Origin: a virus
Reading direction: 5' to 3' (one strand)
Length of the DNA: 22,610 nt
Virus record (IMG/VR): IMGVR_UViG_3300025118_000169
Location: 1 to 22,610 of that record
Positions within the stretch are counted from its first letter, which is position 1, and every line of letters starts with the position of its first letter. The position numbers and the translations under genes were made by a program. The notes below the pieces were generated by a model. The model did no database searches. It worked only from the letters and a program-made list of their open reading frames with translations, and had not been told where the DNA came from. Positions 12,281 to 19,180 of the stretch are shown here, one piece after another.

Positions 12281-12397
12281 ATGGCAAAGCAAAAAAATCA
12301 TAATGGAAAGATGTCACATTGTACAAATAAAAAACCAAGAGATCCTGAAGCTATTAAAATATGGAAAAAAAGACTTGACAAAAACCATAAAATGTAG
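12281..12397 (+). CDS. Small basic protein, 38 aa
   Basis: GGAG at 12271-12274, inside the reductase end, is six bases before this ATG. The 38 residues are rich in Lys and His (MAKQKNHNGKMSHCTNKK, then RLDKNHKM) and have a net positive charge. They could bind nucleic acid, but no family is recognised. The 3' end contains the whole -35 box and spacer of the Hsp20 promoter, so the gene may be kept partly as a promoter carrier. Confidence 0.5.
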   Translation: MAKQKNHNGKMSHCTNKKPRDPEAIKIWKKRLDKNHKM

Positions 12398-12403
12398 TAT
12401 AAT
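12375..12403 (+). promoter_or_regulatory. Perfect sigma-70 promoter for the Hsp20 gene
   Basis: TTGACA at 12375-12380 and TATAAT at 12398-12403 match the consensus at all 12 positions with a 17-base spacer. The -35 and spacer lie within the end of the 38-aa gene. Transcription should start near 12410, at the base of a hairpin, and read into the Hsp20 gene. It is the second perfect promoter in the window with the same geometry. Confidence 0.92.
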
Positions 12404-12409
12404 ATAGTA

Positions 12410-12461
12410 TATGGAATGCCAATAGTGGGTTCCATAAACTCTTGCTGAAAAGGAGAATGCT
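12410..12461 (+). promoter_or_regulatory. Structured Hsp20 leader; possible RNA thermometer
   Basis: TATGGAA at 12410-12416 pairs perfectly with TTCCATA at 12430-12436 (seven bp), and CCA/TGG can pair inside the loop. This would be a hairpin at the very 5' end of the mRNA. Further on, CTCTT at 12439-12443 can pair with AGGAG at 12451-12455, the ribosome site, around a seven-base loop with one G-U. That weak stem would cover the ribosome site at low temperature and melt easily. Pairings are seen; regulation is inference. Confidence 0.5.
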
Positions 12462-12908
12462 ATGAATGTAAGACTAGAAGGTAATTGGAAATTCCTTAAT
12501 ATGCCCTCTCTTGTAAATTTTGAGAGAAGAGCTATAGGTTATGATAGGTTATTTCAACAACTGATGGAGATGCCTGAAAAAGATAATCAAAGTTATCCAC
12601 CTCATAACCTGATTAAGGAATCAGACACAGAGTTCAAGATTGAATTAGCTTTAGCTGGCTTTACAAAGGAAGAAGTTAAAGTGGTTCAGGAAGAACAGAC
12701 ATTAACCATAAGTGGAAACAACTCTGAGAAGGAGGGCAACGAAAACATTCTACATAAAGGCATAGCAAGTAGAGCTTTTACAAAGACATTTGATCTTGCT
12801 GATAATATTGAAGTCACAGAAGCATCGTTTGAAAATGGGATGGTTATCATCAAGCTCAGACAGGATATTCCAGAAGATAAAATGCCAAAGCTCATTGAAT
12901 TTAAATAA
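12462..12908 (+). CDS. Hsp20 / alpha-crystallin small heat-shock protein
   Basis: This 148-residue protein looks like the IbpA type of small heat-shock protein. After an N-terminal arm of about 45 residues (with RLFQQLMEMP), the alpha-crystallin domain runs from YPPHNLIKESDTEFKIELAL through FTKEEVKVV, LTISG and RAFTKTFDLADNIEV to ASFENGMVIIKL. A short tail (KLIEF) may hold an I-x-I/V-like anchor. Such proteins hold unfolding proteins in solution and are found in cyanophages and some other marine phages, perhaps to aid capsid assembly or protect the host cell. It has its own perfect promoter, leader hairpins and terminator, so it is expected to be made at a high level and apart from its neighbours. 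Confidence 0.93.
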   Translation: MNVRLEGNWKFLNMPSLVNFERRAIGYDRLFQQLMEMPEKDNQSYPPHNLIKESDTEFKIELALAGFTKEEVKVVQEEQTLTISGNNSEKEGNENILHKGIASRAFTKTFDLADNIEVTEASFENGMVIIKLRQDIPEDKMPKLIEFK

Positions 12909-12914
12909 GAAGAT

Positions 12915-12975
12915 GGGAAGGTGAACAACAGGTTTAAGGAAGAATCAGATACCTGTATGGTTGCCTTCCCTTTTT
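12915..12975 (+). terminator. Intrinsic terminator after Hsp20
   Basis: GGGAAGG at 12915-12921 pairs with CCTTCCC at 12964-12970, followed by five T (12971-12975). An inner ACAGGT/ACCTGT stem (near 12928-12933 and 12950-12956) closes a large loop. The stem is interrupted and the T run short, so it may be leaky or act as an attenuator for the glycosyltransferase gene that starts 14 bases later. Confidence 0.75.
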
Positions 12976-12988
12976 ATAGGAGACTATT

Positions 12989-13750
12989 TTGAGAAAAGAT
13001 GAAAAAATAAATACAGTTTTTATAGGCTATGATCCCAAGGAAAAGTCTGCTTCTACTGTATTGAAATATATTATTGAGGCTAACTCTCCCAAACCTATTC
13101 ATGTTAAATTTCTTAGAAAAGATATTCTTGAATTGATGGGAATGCACTATAGACCTTATGAAATTGTCAATGAGCAGTACATAGATAAGATAGATCAACG
13201 TCCTTTCTCTACTGAATTTAGTTTTAGCAGATTTCTTATACCTGCTCTGATGATGTATGAAGGATGGGCTTTGTATATGGATTGTGATATGTACCCTCGA
13301 ATAGATATTAATGAAGTATTTGAAGAATATAATGATGACTTCTTTCCCCTCTATTGTGTTAAGCATAAGTATGAACCTCTCGATCAGTACAAGATGGATG
13401 GCAGAGAACAGACAACCTATCCTAGAAAGAACTGGTCAAGCTTTGTTCTTTGGAATTGTGGTCATAAATTAAATAGAAAGATAACTCCAATGGAAGTTAA
13501 CAATAAATCAGGATCTTATCTGCATCAGTTTAAGTGGTTGCCTGATAAGGATAGTGCTATAGGAACTATGCATGAGGAATGGAATTGGCTGGATGGTCAC
13601 TCTTCTGAAAAGATAGAACCAAAGAATGTACACTTTACAACAGGTGGGCCTTGGTTTAAAGAATGGAGTGTTAAGCGTCCTATTGATGGACAGTATGCAG
13701 CCGAATGGAATGTAGATTATTCTTACTTATTACTGAGAGATAAAATATGA
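12989..13750 (+). CDS. GT-A fold glycosyltransferase, GT8-like
   Basis: The fold is clear in outline: VFIGYDPKEKSAS at residues 10-22 is the nucleotide-binding start, and the metal site is YMDCDMYP with Asp98 and Asp100 (DxD). A later RKNWSSFVLWNC segment is common in GT8-like enzymes, and HFTTGGPW near the C-terminus fits the late conserved His. It probably moves a sugar from a nucleotide-sugar donor to a glycan, protein or modified base. The start is TTG at 12989, six bases after AGGAG; no other start lies near the conserved N-terminus. It overlaps the fused protein after it by four bases, so the two should act together. Acceptor unknown. Confidence 0.8.
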   Translation: MRKDEKINTVFIGYDPKEKSASTVLKYIIEANSPKPIHVKFLRKDILELMGMHYRPYEIVNEQYIDKIDQRPFSTEFSFSRFLIPALMMYEGWALYMDCDMYPRIDINEVFEEYNDDFFPLYCVKHKYEPLDQYKMDGREQTTYPRKNWSSFVLWNCGHKLNRKITPMEVNNKSGSYLHQFKWLPDKDSAIGTMHEEWNWLDGHSSEKIEPKNVHFTTGGPWFKEWSVKRPIDGQYAAEWNVDYSYLLLRDKI

Positions 13751-16128
13751 AGTATAAAATTGTTACAGCCTTTGATGAAAACTTTTTACAACACAGCACC
13801 ATTAATCTTCTTAATGAATTTAAGAATAATTGGGATAGTGCTTTAGAGTTTCATTGTTATTATCATGATCTGGATTTAAGTAATTACTCATTACCTAAGT
13901 CACCTAACATACACTATCATAATCTTATGGAGATAGAAGATTATTCAAAGTTTCTTAAAGCTTTTGCCAAGCATGATGGGACTGAAGGTAAAACAATTCA
14001 GTATAATGAAGCCCTTAATCCTATTAAGTTTATTCCCAAGGTTATGGCTTTAACCGAATGTGCTTTCGATCATAGTGGATGCTGGTTATTCTGGTTAGAT
14101 CCTAGTACTATTAATATTAAAACAATTAAAGAAAAAGATATTGATTCTTTATTTCCTGAAAGCTCAGAGAATGTAGATCTTATAACCATAAAAGATCAAA
14201 CATATATTATGGCTTTTAATTTAAGCAGACAAACTCCTGTTGATTTACTGGGAGATTTACGAGGAGCTTACACTTCAGGAGAATTTTCAAACTATCGAGA
14301 GTGGCATGATGTCTTTATTACAAATAGATTAAGAACTATCTATGAAGCTCATGGTATGAAAACACATGAAATAGATCTTGATAAATCTCCCCTCTCTGAA
14401 ATGATTGTCAGTCTGACTGATCGAAAGAACTTAGGAGTTAGAGATAAGGATGGTAATCGAGTTATTAAATTGTCGGATACTGAAACATCTCCTGACATAC
14501 TTCCTAATAGATACAAGCAACTGGCAGATATTATAAGGTTCTACAAGCCCAAGTGTATTCTAGAGACAGGTACATGGAATGGGGGCAGAGCTATAGAGAT
14601 GGCTCTTGCTTCTTTTAAACATAATGATTCAGTTCATTATATGGGATATGATCTCTTTGAAGATGCAACTGTAGATACTGACCATGAGGAGTTTAATGTT
14701 AAACCTCATAATACAATGGAAGCAGTTAGAAAAAGACTGAATGAATTTACAGAACATATGAAGGAGAAAGAAAATAAAACATTTACTTTTGAACTAACCA
14801 AGGGAAATGTTAGAGAAACACTCAAGAAATTAATTAAGACAGAGATAATTAGTGATGTTGACTTTGCTTTGATAGGTAGTGGTAATAGTAAGAAAACAGT
14901 AGAAGCAGAATATGATGTACTTAAATATGTTCCTGTTGTTGTAGCTGATCATTACTTTACCAAGGATGAGGATGACGAAGGGATTCCCCCTGAGAAATAT
15001 CAAGGAGTGAAGGATGTCTTTGCAACAGTCAAAACAAAAAAGGTTGATGCCCAAGAAACAACTGATGATGGTTGGACAACATTCGATGAGAAGTCCACTA
15101 CTAGAAAATATTTACTACCATCTGGTGACAAGGTTGCTGGTGGTGGTAATACTCATCTATGTATTTTCCTGCATGACAGTAAGCTAGAGGACATACCAGA
15201 GGATTTAAAGAGAGTACCTATTATCGTACACCCAAGAGATTGTGTACCAAAAGATTATATTAAAAATAATATTAAAGCTAACATGACCCTTATTAATCCT
15301 AAGAAATGGTTGACTAAACATCCCGGTCATAGAGGATCTGCTGCTGTTATTTCTGCTGGCCCTTATCTAGATTATAAAGAACTCAAGAAGTTTACCAAGG
15401 ATAATCCTGAGACTAGATTACTAGCTGTTAAACATGCTTATCCTAGTTTATTAGAACATGATATTAAACCTTGGGGATGTATTATACTTGATCCTCGTCC
15501 TATAACTGGTGTATCTACTCACAATATCGTAAGGAAAGATCTTCTGAAAAACATTGATCCCAATACCAGATTCTTTGTAGCTTCCATGACAGATCCTTCT
15601 GTAACAAACCATCTTATAGAAAACAAAGCTAAGATGTGGGGATGGCATGCCTTTACTGATTCACTCAGACAAGAGACAGAGCAAGGAACACAGATACATA
15701 ATCAACAGGTGAAGGTATCAGAGGATTTAGGCATTCCTCAAGGAGCTACTCTTATTACTGGTGGTACGTGTGCTGCCATGAGAGGCATAGGTGTCTTACA
15801 TACTTTAGGATTTAGGGACATCCATCTGTTTGGTTTTGATTGTTGTCGGGACGAACCTACCAAAGAAGAGAAGACTGAAACAACTGGAGATCTTGAAGGT
15901 GGAGAAGTTCCAAAGCCTAAGTATATGGCAGTTAATGTTGGAGAAAAGTCTTACTGGACTACTGGTGAACTTCTGGCAATGGCACAAGATTGTGAGAAAG
16001 TTTTTGCTGATGAAGGACTTGAAGGAGTTCTAACTTTTCATGGAGAAAATACAATGGTAGCTGATCTATGGGCTATTAATAAAGAGAGACAAACCAGACC
16101 AGATTTTGAAGGATATTATGATGACTAA
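13747..16128 (+). CDS. Three-part fusion: glycosyltransferase-like, methyltransferase-like, DUF115/Maf-like
   Basis: At 793 residues this is the largest complete protein here. Residues 1-215 look like a GT-A-type domain (IVTAFDENFLQHS, WLFWLDPSTI at 113-122), with a single Asp at 118 rather than DxD. Residues 245-430 look like a class I methyltransferase (ILETGTWNGGRA at 271-282, acidic end YDLFED at 301-306). Residues 525-700 match the DUF115/MptE-like group that includes the Maf flagellin glycosyltransferases: GSAAVISAGPY at 530-540, AVKHAYPSLLEH, LDPRP at 581-585 and GATLITGGTCAAMRG at 666-680, then HLFGFDCC. It lies between a glycosyltransferase and a methyltransferase. A role in making a methylated glycan on the virion or host surface is likely. 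Confidence 0.72.
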   Translation: MKYKIVTAFDENFLQHSTINLLNEFKNNWDSALEFHCYYHDLDLSNYSLPKSPNIHYHNLMEIEDYSKFLKAFAKHDGTEGKTIQYNEALNPIKFIPKVMALTECAFDHSGCWLFWLDPSTINIKTIKEKDIDSLFPESSENVDLITIKDQTYIMAFNLSRQTPVDLLGDLRGAYTSGEFSNYREWHDVFITNRLRTIYEAHGMKTHEIDLDKSPLSEMIVSLTDRKNLGVRDKDGNRVIKLSDTETSPDILPNRYKQLADIIRFYKPKCILETGTWNGGRAIEMALASFKHNDSVHYMGYDLFEDATVDTDHEEFNVKPHNTMEAVRKRLNEFTEHMKEKENKTFTFELTKGNVRETLKKLIKTEIISDVDFALIGSGNSKKTVEAEYDVLKYVPVVVADHYFTKDEDDEGIPPEKYQGVKDVFATVKTKKVDAQETTDDGWTTFDEKSTTRKYLLPSGDKVAGGGNTHLCIFLHDSKLEDIPEDLKRVPIIVHPRDCVPKDYIKNNIKANMTLINPKKWLTKHPGHRGSAAVISAGPYLDYKELKKFTKDNPETRLLAVKHAYPSLLEHDIKPWGCIILDPRPITGVSTHNIVRKDLLKNIDPNTRFFVASMTDPSVTNHLIENKAKMWGWHAFTDSLRQETEQGTQIHNQQVKVSEDLGIPQGATLITGGTCAAMRGIGVLHTLGFRDIHLFGFDCCRDEPTKEEKTETTGDLEGGEVPKPKYMAVNVGEKSYWTTGELLAMAQDCEKVFADEGLEGVLTFHGENTMVADLWAINKERQTRPDFEGYYDD

Positions 16129-16924
16129 TATAAAAGTAAAAGATATGCCAGAAGGATCACTTCCTACAGTAACAAGTTCAGGAGATATTGAAATACCAGA
16201 ATCATACCTTAAACCTATGGAACGTAAAGAGATAGGAGTTAACTTTCATTTAAATAGATCTCATCCTTCTGATAGATATAAGAAACTTCTGGAAGAATAT
16301 ATTCTGATGCATAGGGTGTCGGATGGAATGTTTAATGGAAGAAGTCTTGGAAAGTGGACTGACATTATTCATGGGTTTATAGATAAACTTGATTGTAAAA
16401 CTCTGCTTGATTATGGGTCAGGTAAAGGACATCTCTATACAGATAAGTTTAATACTATACTAGATGCTAATGGTTTGATTGTGTTGGATAAACCTCTCCC
16501 TGAGATCTGGACTAATTTGGAAAGTTACAGACTTTTTGATCCAGCTTATGAGGAGTTTCAGGAACTACCTGAAGGAAAGTTTGATGCTGTCATATCAACT
16601 GATGTGATGGAACATATACCAGAGACAGATCTATTATGGGTTATAGATGAGATACTAGGCTATGCTAATAAGATGGTCTTTCTTAATATAGCTTGCTTTC
16701 AAGCTGTTAAAACTTTAGCCGATGGTAGTAATGCTCATGTATCTGTTTTTCACCATCTTGATTGGCTGGAATTAATAGCTGCCAGATTTAATAATCATAA
16801 ACATTTATCTGTCTATGTTTTCTTTGATCTGTTTAATGCTGATGGTAAGATGGCAGAGAAAGGATTTAAAATCTCAATGGGAGAAAAAGATATACGTATA
16901 ATAGAACTACAAGAAATTAAGTAA
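16121..16924 (+). CDS. SAM-dependent methyltransferase, class I
   Basis: LLDYGSGKG at residues 95-103 is motif I of class I methyltransferases, with VLD at 121-123 as the next strand. DVMEHI at 161-166 is the post-motif Asp/His region seen in the type 11/12 sugar and small-molecule group. A 90-residue N-terminal extension precedes the core. The enzyme probably methylates a sugar or small molecule made with the two genes before it. The start was set at 16121 because AAGGA at 16109-16113 is seven bases upstream; 16118 is also in frame. The stop of the fused gene lies inside its first codons. Confidence 0.82.
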   Translation: MTNIKVKDMPEGSLPTVTSSGDIEIPESYLKPMERKEIGVNFHLNRSHPSDRYKKLLEEYILMHRVSDGMFNGRSLGKWTDIIHGFIDKLDCKTLLDYGSGKGHLYTDKFNTILDANGLIVLDKPLPEIWTNLESYRLFDPAYEEFQELPEGKFDAVISTDVMEHIPETDLLWVIDEILGYANKMVFLNIACFQAVKTLADGSNAHVSVFHHLDWLELIAARFNNHKHLSVYVFFDLFNADGKMAEKGFKISMGEKDIRIIELQEIK

Positions 16925-16936
16925 TAGGAGGATATT

Positions 16937-17341
16937 ATGTTAGGAATAGCTGAATCAGTAATCGGAGTAGCAGGAAAAGTCCTTGATAAATTTGTTGAGG
17001 ATAAAGATCTCAAGACAAAACTATCTCATGAGTTAAAGTCACAGATTGTAGCACTGGATCTGGCTCAAGCACGAACTAATCTGGAACAAGCTAAACATTC
17101 CAGTATCTTTGTGGCTGGTGCTAGACCTGCTATCATGTGGATATGTGCCTTTGGTCTGGGATGGCAGTTTGTCTTTCAACCTATAGCAGTATGGGGTATT
17201 GCTGTTAGTGGAGCAGACCTTGTTCTACCTGTCATTCAAACAGAAGGTCTTATGTCTTTAACTCTTGCTTTACTAGGTCTGGGTGGTATGAGAACTGCTG
17301 AGAAATGGAAAGGTGTACAAAGAAATAGTATGAAGAGATGA
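16937..17341 (+). CDS. GTA-type holin (three-TM holin, 134 aa)
   Basis: The order of features matches the GTA_holin_3TM family. An amphipathic helix and coiled-coil-like region (residues 9-55, KLSHELKSQIVALDLAQARTN) comes first. Then come AGARPAIMWICAFGLGWQFVF near 60-80, a second hydrophobic stretch, and LALLGLGGMRTAEKWKG near 110-126. Holins of this kind oligomerise in the inner membrane and make lesions that release the endolysin at a set time. An AGGAGG site at 16926-16931 gives strong initiation. It follows the methyltransferase by 12 bases. The M15 peptidase on the opposite strand is the probable endolysin partner. Confidence 0.85.
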   Translation: MLGIAESVIGVAGKVLDKFVEDKDLKTKLSHELKSQIVALDLAQARTNLEQAKHSSIFVAGARPAIMWICAFGLGWQFVFQPIAVWGIAVSGADLVLPVIQTEGLMSLTLALLGLGGMRTAEKWKGVQRNSMKR

Positions 17342-17454
17342 TTAAGTGGCTCTATAAATTACAGTGGAGGTTTTGTATTTGGTTAAATAAAATACTTAGT
17401 GGTAAAGCAGAACCTAAATATTTATCTGGTAGAAAACATGATAAAGATAACTGA
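17338..17454 (+). CDS. Small basic protein, 38 aa
   Basis: The ATG overlaps the holin stop (ATGA). The peptide has a Trp-, Leu- and Lys-rich first half (MIKWLYKLQWRFCIWLNKIL) that could form an amphipathic helix on the membrane, and a charged second half. It overlaps the HesB-like gene by 17 bases. Its place behind the holin would suit an antiholin or a lysis helper, but there is no direct sign of that. Confidence 0.5.
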   Translation: MIKWLYKLQWRFCIWLNKILSGKAEPKYLSGRKHDKDN

Positions 17455-17776
17455 CAATGCAGATATACATCTCTCTTCTATAGTAGCTGAGAATGAAGTA
17501 GCTGGTGTTAAGCTAGCTGTCAATAGTGGAGGATGTTCAGGTTTTACTTATGATTGGCAGTTAGTAACCGAAGAAGAAATGATAGATATTATTGATGATT
17601 ATATTATAGATCTTGACACAGGTAAACTATTTATAGATAATCTTTCTGTTATGTATATAGCTGGTATGGTTGTCGATTACAAGAAAGATATTTTTGGTCA
17701 AAGATTAATGATTGATAATCCTAATGTCGAGTCCATGTGTGGATGTGGAGAAAGTTTTCAATTTAATGTGGGGTAA
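17438..17776 (+). CDS. HesB/IscA-like A-type iron-sulfur carrier, 112 aa
   Basis: The protein matches A-type carriers of iron-sulfur clusters. GVKLAVNSGGCSGFTYDW at residues 23-40 holds Cys33, and the C-terminal CGCGESF holds Cys101 and Cys103. These are the three Cys that bind the cluster or iron in IscA. The middle (LFIDNLSVMYIAGMVVDY at 64-81) also fits. Length is typical (about 107). Such genes occur in marine cyanophages and related viruses, where they may help load clusters into phage or host enzymes during infection. The start at 17438 was chosen over an upstream in-frame start because the extra residues are not conserved. It sits between the holin and terminase genes, with no other iron-sulfur gene next to it. 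Confidence 0.9.
   Translation: MIKITDNADIHLSSIVAENEVAGVKLAVNSGGCSGFTYDWQLVTEEEMIDIIDDYIIDLDTGKLFIDNLSVMYIAGMVVDYKKDIFGQRLMIDNPNVESMCGCGESFQFNVG
17613..17641 (+). promoter_or_regulatory. Possible internal promoter in the HesB-like gene
   Basis: TTGACA at 17613-17618 and GATAAT at 17636-17641 are 17 bases apart, 11 of 12 matches to the sigma-70 consensus. It lies within coding sequence in the codons for LDTGKLFIDN, so a chance match in AT-rich DNA is possible. If active it would drive the genes from 17781 to the small terminase. Confidence 0.35.
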
Positions 17777-17780
17777 GTCA

Positions 17781-18017
17781 ATGGTAAAACCAACTGATAA
17801 AGAATTAATAAAATTTAATAAAAAATTATGGGAGTTAATTGATGAACATTCTCCCAAAGAAGATAGATCTTCTCATTCTTTAATGATAAGTGGATGTTTA
17901 TTAAATGCCTGTTTAAAATCCTATGTAACTACTCTAGGAAAAGAACCAACAATAGCTATGTTTGAAATGGCTATTGATCAATTAACAATGGGGCCAGATA
18001 CGAGGATACTTCATTGA
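17781..18017 (+). CDS. Hypothetical protein, 78 aa
   Basis: I do not recognise this family. It is mostly helical by eye: MVKPTDKELIKFNKKLWELIDEH, then HSLMISGCLLNACLKSYV and a last helix MFEMAIDQLTMG. An ATG at 17766 would add MWGKS; 17781 was preferred because a GGGGTAAG site lies close before it. Its stop overlaps the TTG start of the membrane protein. Nothing in the sequence shows a role. Confidence 0.55.
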   Translation: MVKPTDKELIKFNKKLWELIDEHSPKEDRSSHSLMISGCLLNACLKSYVTTLGKEPTIAMFEMAIDQLTMGPDTRILH

Positions 18018-18271
18018 CCAATATACTAGATAAACAAACACCTACCTATACCCTTGATTGGTATATTAAATGGATAGCTTCAATCATATTAGTGATAGGA
18101 GTTATTCTAACCAGTAATAATATTTATCCTCTTAATCTAATGGTTCATGCTTTGGGAATGTTTGGATGGTTTATTGTAGCCGTCATTTGGAATGATCGAG
18201 CTTTACTGGTTATCAATGCTGTCTCTCTTGTTCTATTAATTAATGGATTGGTATCTTACTATGTTAAATAA
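18014..18271 (+). CDS. Small membrane protein, 85 aa, three predicted spans
   Basis: Three hydrophobic stretches are seen at about residues 19-35 (WIASIILVIGVILTSN), 42-57 (MVHALGMFGWFIVAV) and 64-82 (LLVINAVSLVLLINGLV). The motifs SNNIYPLNLM, GWFIVAVIW and NDRALLVINAVS resemble small membrane proteins of alphaproteobacterial phages (possibly the DUF6552 group; I am unsure of the number). The gene starts with TTG at 18014, seven bases after AGGA at 18004-18007. Its position near the holin suggests a second membrane component of lysis, but that is unproven. Confidence 0.62.
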   Translation: MTNILDKQTPTYTLDWYIKWIASIILVIGVILTSNNIYPLNLMVHALGMFGWFIVAVIWNDRALLVINAVSLVLLINGLVSYYVK

Positions 18272-18659
18272 AATGTGGTATTTAGACTATCGTAGAATTT
18301 GGCTTCCTTATACAGTAAGACCTTCACATACTAATGATAAAGTATGTTGTATTTTAAATAGAAATTATCAACCTCTTTCTAATATAACTAAATATATTGG
18401 AAGTGATACTGAATATAATAAATCTAGTTCAGAATTATTTGGGTCAGTAGTAAAATTTAAAACTGATCCTAAAAATTTTAAAGATGTTTGGTATAGAGCA
18501 TATGATCCTTATGAAGAACTAATGATAGATCATACTTATTATTTATATAATGATAGTATTAAATCAAAACGAAGTTATTTTAAAAGATTAACTAAACTAT
18601 TTAGTTATCAACATGAGTTACTTTCTAAAGAGGAAATAGAAAAATTTTATGTTAAATGA
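18261..18659 (+). CDS. Hypothetical protein, about 132 aa
   Basis: This protein is rich in Tyr, Lys, Asn and Ser and is not recognised. Visible parts are IWLPYTVRPSHTNDKVCCIL, a central FGSVVKF, and DPYEELMIDHTYYLYND. In-frame starts at 18243, 18261 and 18273 are all possible. 18261 overlaps the end of the membrane protein; no clear ribosome site decides it. The gene is more AT-rich than its neighbours and may be a late arrival. Its end overlaps the small terminase start by 11 bases. Confidence 0.55.
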   Translation: MLNKMWYLDYRRIWLPYTVRPSHTNDKVCCILNRNYQPLSNITKYIGSDTEYNKSSSELFGSVVKFKTDPKNFKDVWYRAYDPYEELMIDHTYYLYNDSIKSKRSYFKRLTKLFSYQHELLSKEEIEKFYVK

Positions 18660-19152
18660 AAAACAAGAAAAGTTTTGCCAAGCTTATGTTCTTCATAGGA
18701 ATGCTACTGAAGCAGCTAGAGCAGCAGGTTATGCAGCAGCATCAGCTAACAATCAAGGATACAGATTACTACAGTCTGATGAAGTAACAGAACGTATCTA
18801 TGAACTAGAACAGGAACTTGAAACTAATGTAGATGTTATTGAAGAAATAGAAAGTCAGTATACATATGCTAAAACAAACGGACATACGAATAGTGCAATC
18901 AAAGCTCTTGAATTACTCTCCAGAATAAGAGGAGCTAACTCTGATATTAATATTAACATGGATGAAGAGACTTTAGAAACTGCTATTGTAGGATGTTTGA
19001 ATGTTTTAGGTGAAGAAAAGGTGTATGACCTACTGTCTAAGTGTGATTTTACAGAAGATGAGGAAAATGGAGGGCCAGAGAACGTCACTGAGGGGTCATC
19101 TCTAGAGTCTCTGGACATACCCCTGCCTGAAGAGGCTGATTCTTCTGTATGA
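18649..19152 (+). CDS. Terminase small subunit (Terminase_2 type)
   Basis: The N-terminal MLNEKQEKFCQAYVLHRNAT followed by EAARAAGYAAASANNQGYRL is the typical small-terminase helix-turn-helix that binds the pac or cos site. A helical oligomerisation region lies at about 50-110 (EVTERIYELEQELETN). The last third is acidic (EDEENGGPENVTEGS, then PLPEEADSSV). At 167 residues its length is normal. The protein directs the packaging motor to the genome. The large subunit is not next to it, and the gene ends 28 bases from a - strand gene, so this is the border between the two arms. Confidence 0.85.
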   Translation: MLNEKQEKFCQAYVLHRNATEAARAAGYAAASANNQGYRLLQSDEVTERIYELEQELETNVDVIEEIESQYTYAKTNGHTNSAIKALELLSRIRGANSDININMDEETLETAIVGCLNVLGEEKVYDLLSKCDFTEDEENGGPENVTEGSSLESLDIPLPEEADSSV

Positions 19153-19180
19153 GCCTTAAAACCCCGTACAGAGCATTTAG

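Noticed and set aside
13747-16128. Joining of two genes by a sequencing error as the cause of the long fusion
   Set aside because: The frame is continuous, linker regions are of normal composition, and no internal ribosome site with ATG was noticed at the domain borders. It remains possible and could be tested with reads.
19144-19172. TCTGTA/TACAGA hairpin at the convergent junction, as a terminator
   Set aside because: The stem is only six pairs with a 17-base loop and no T run on either strand.
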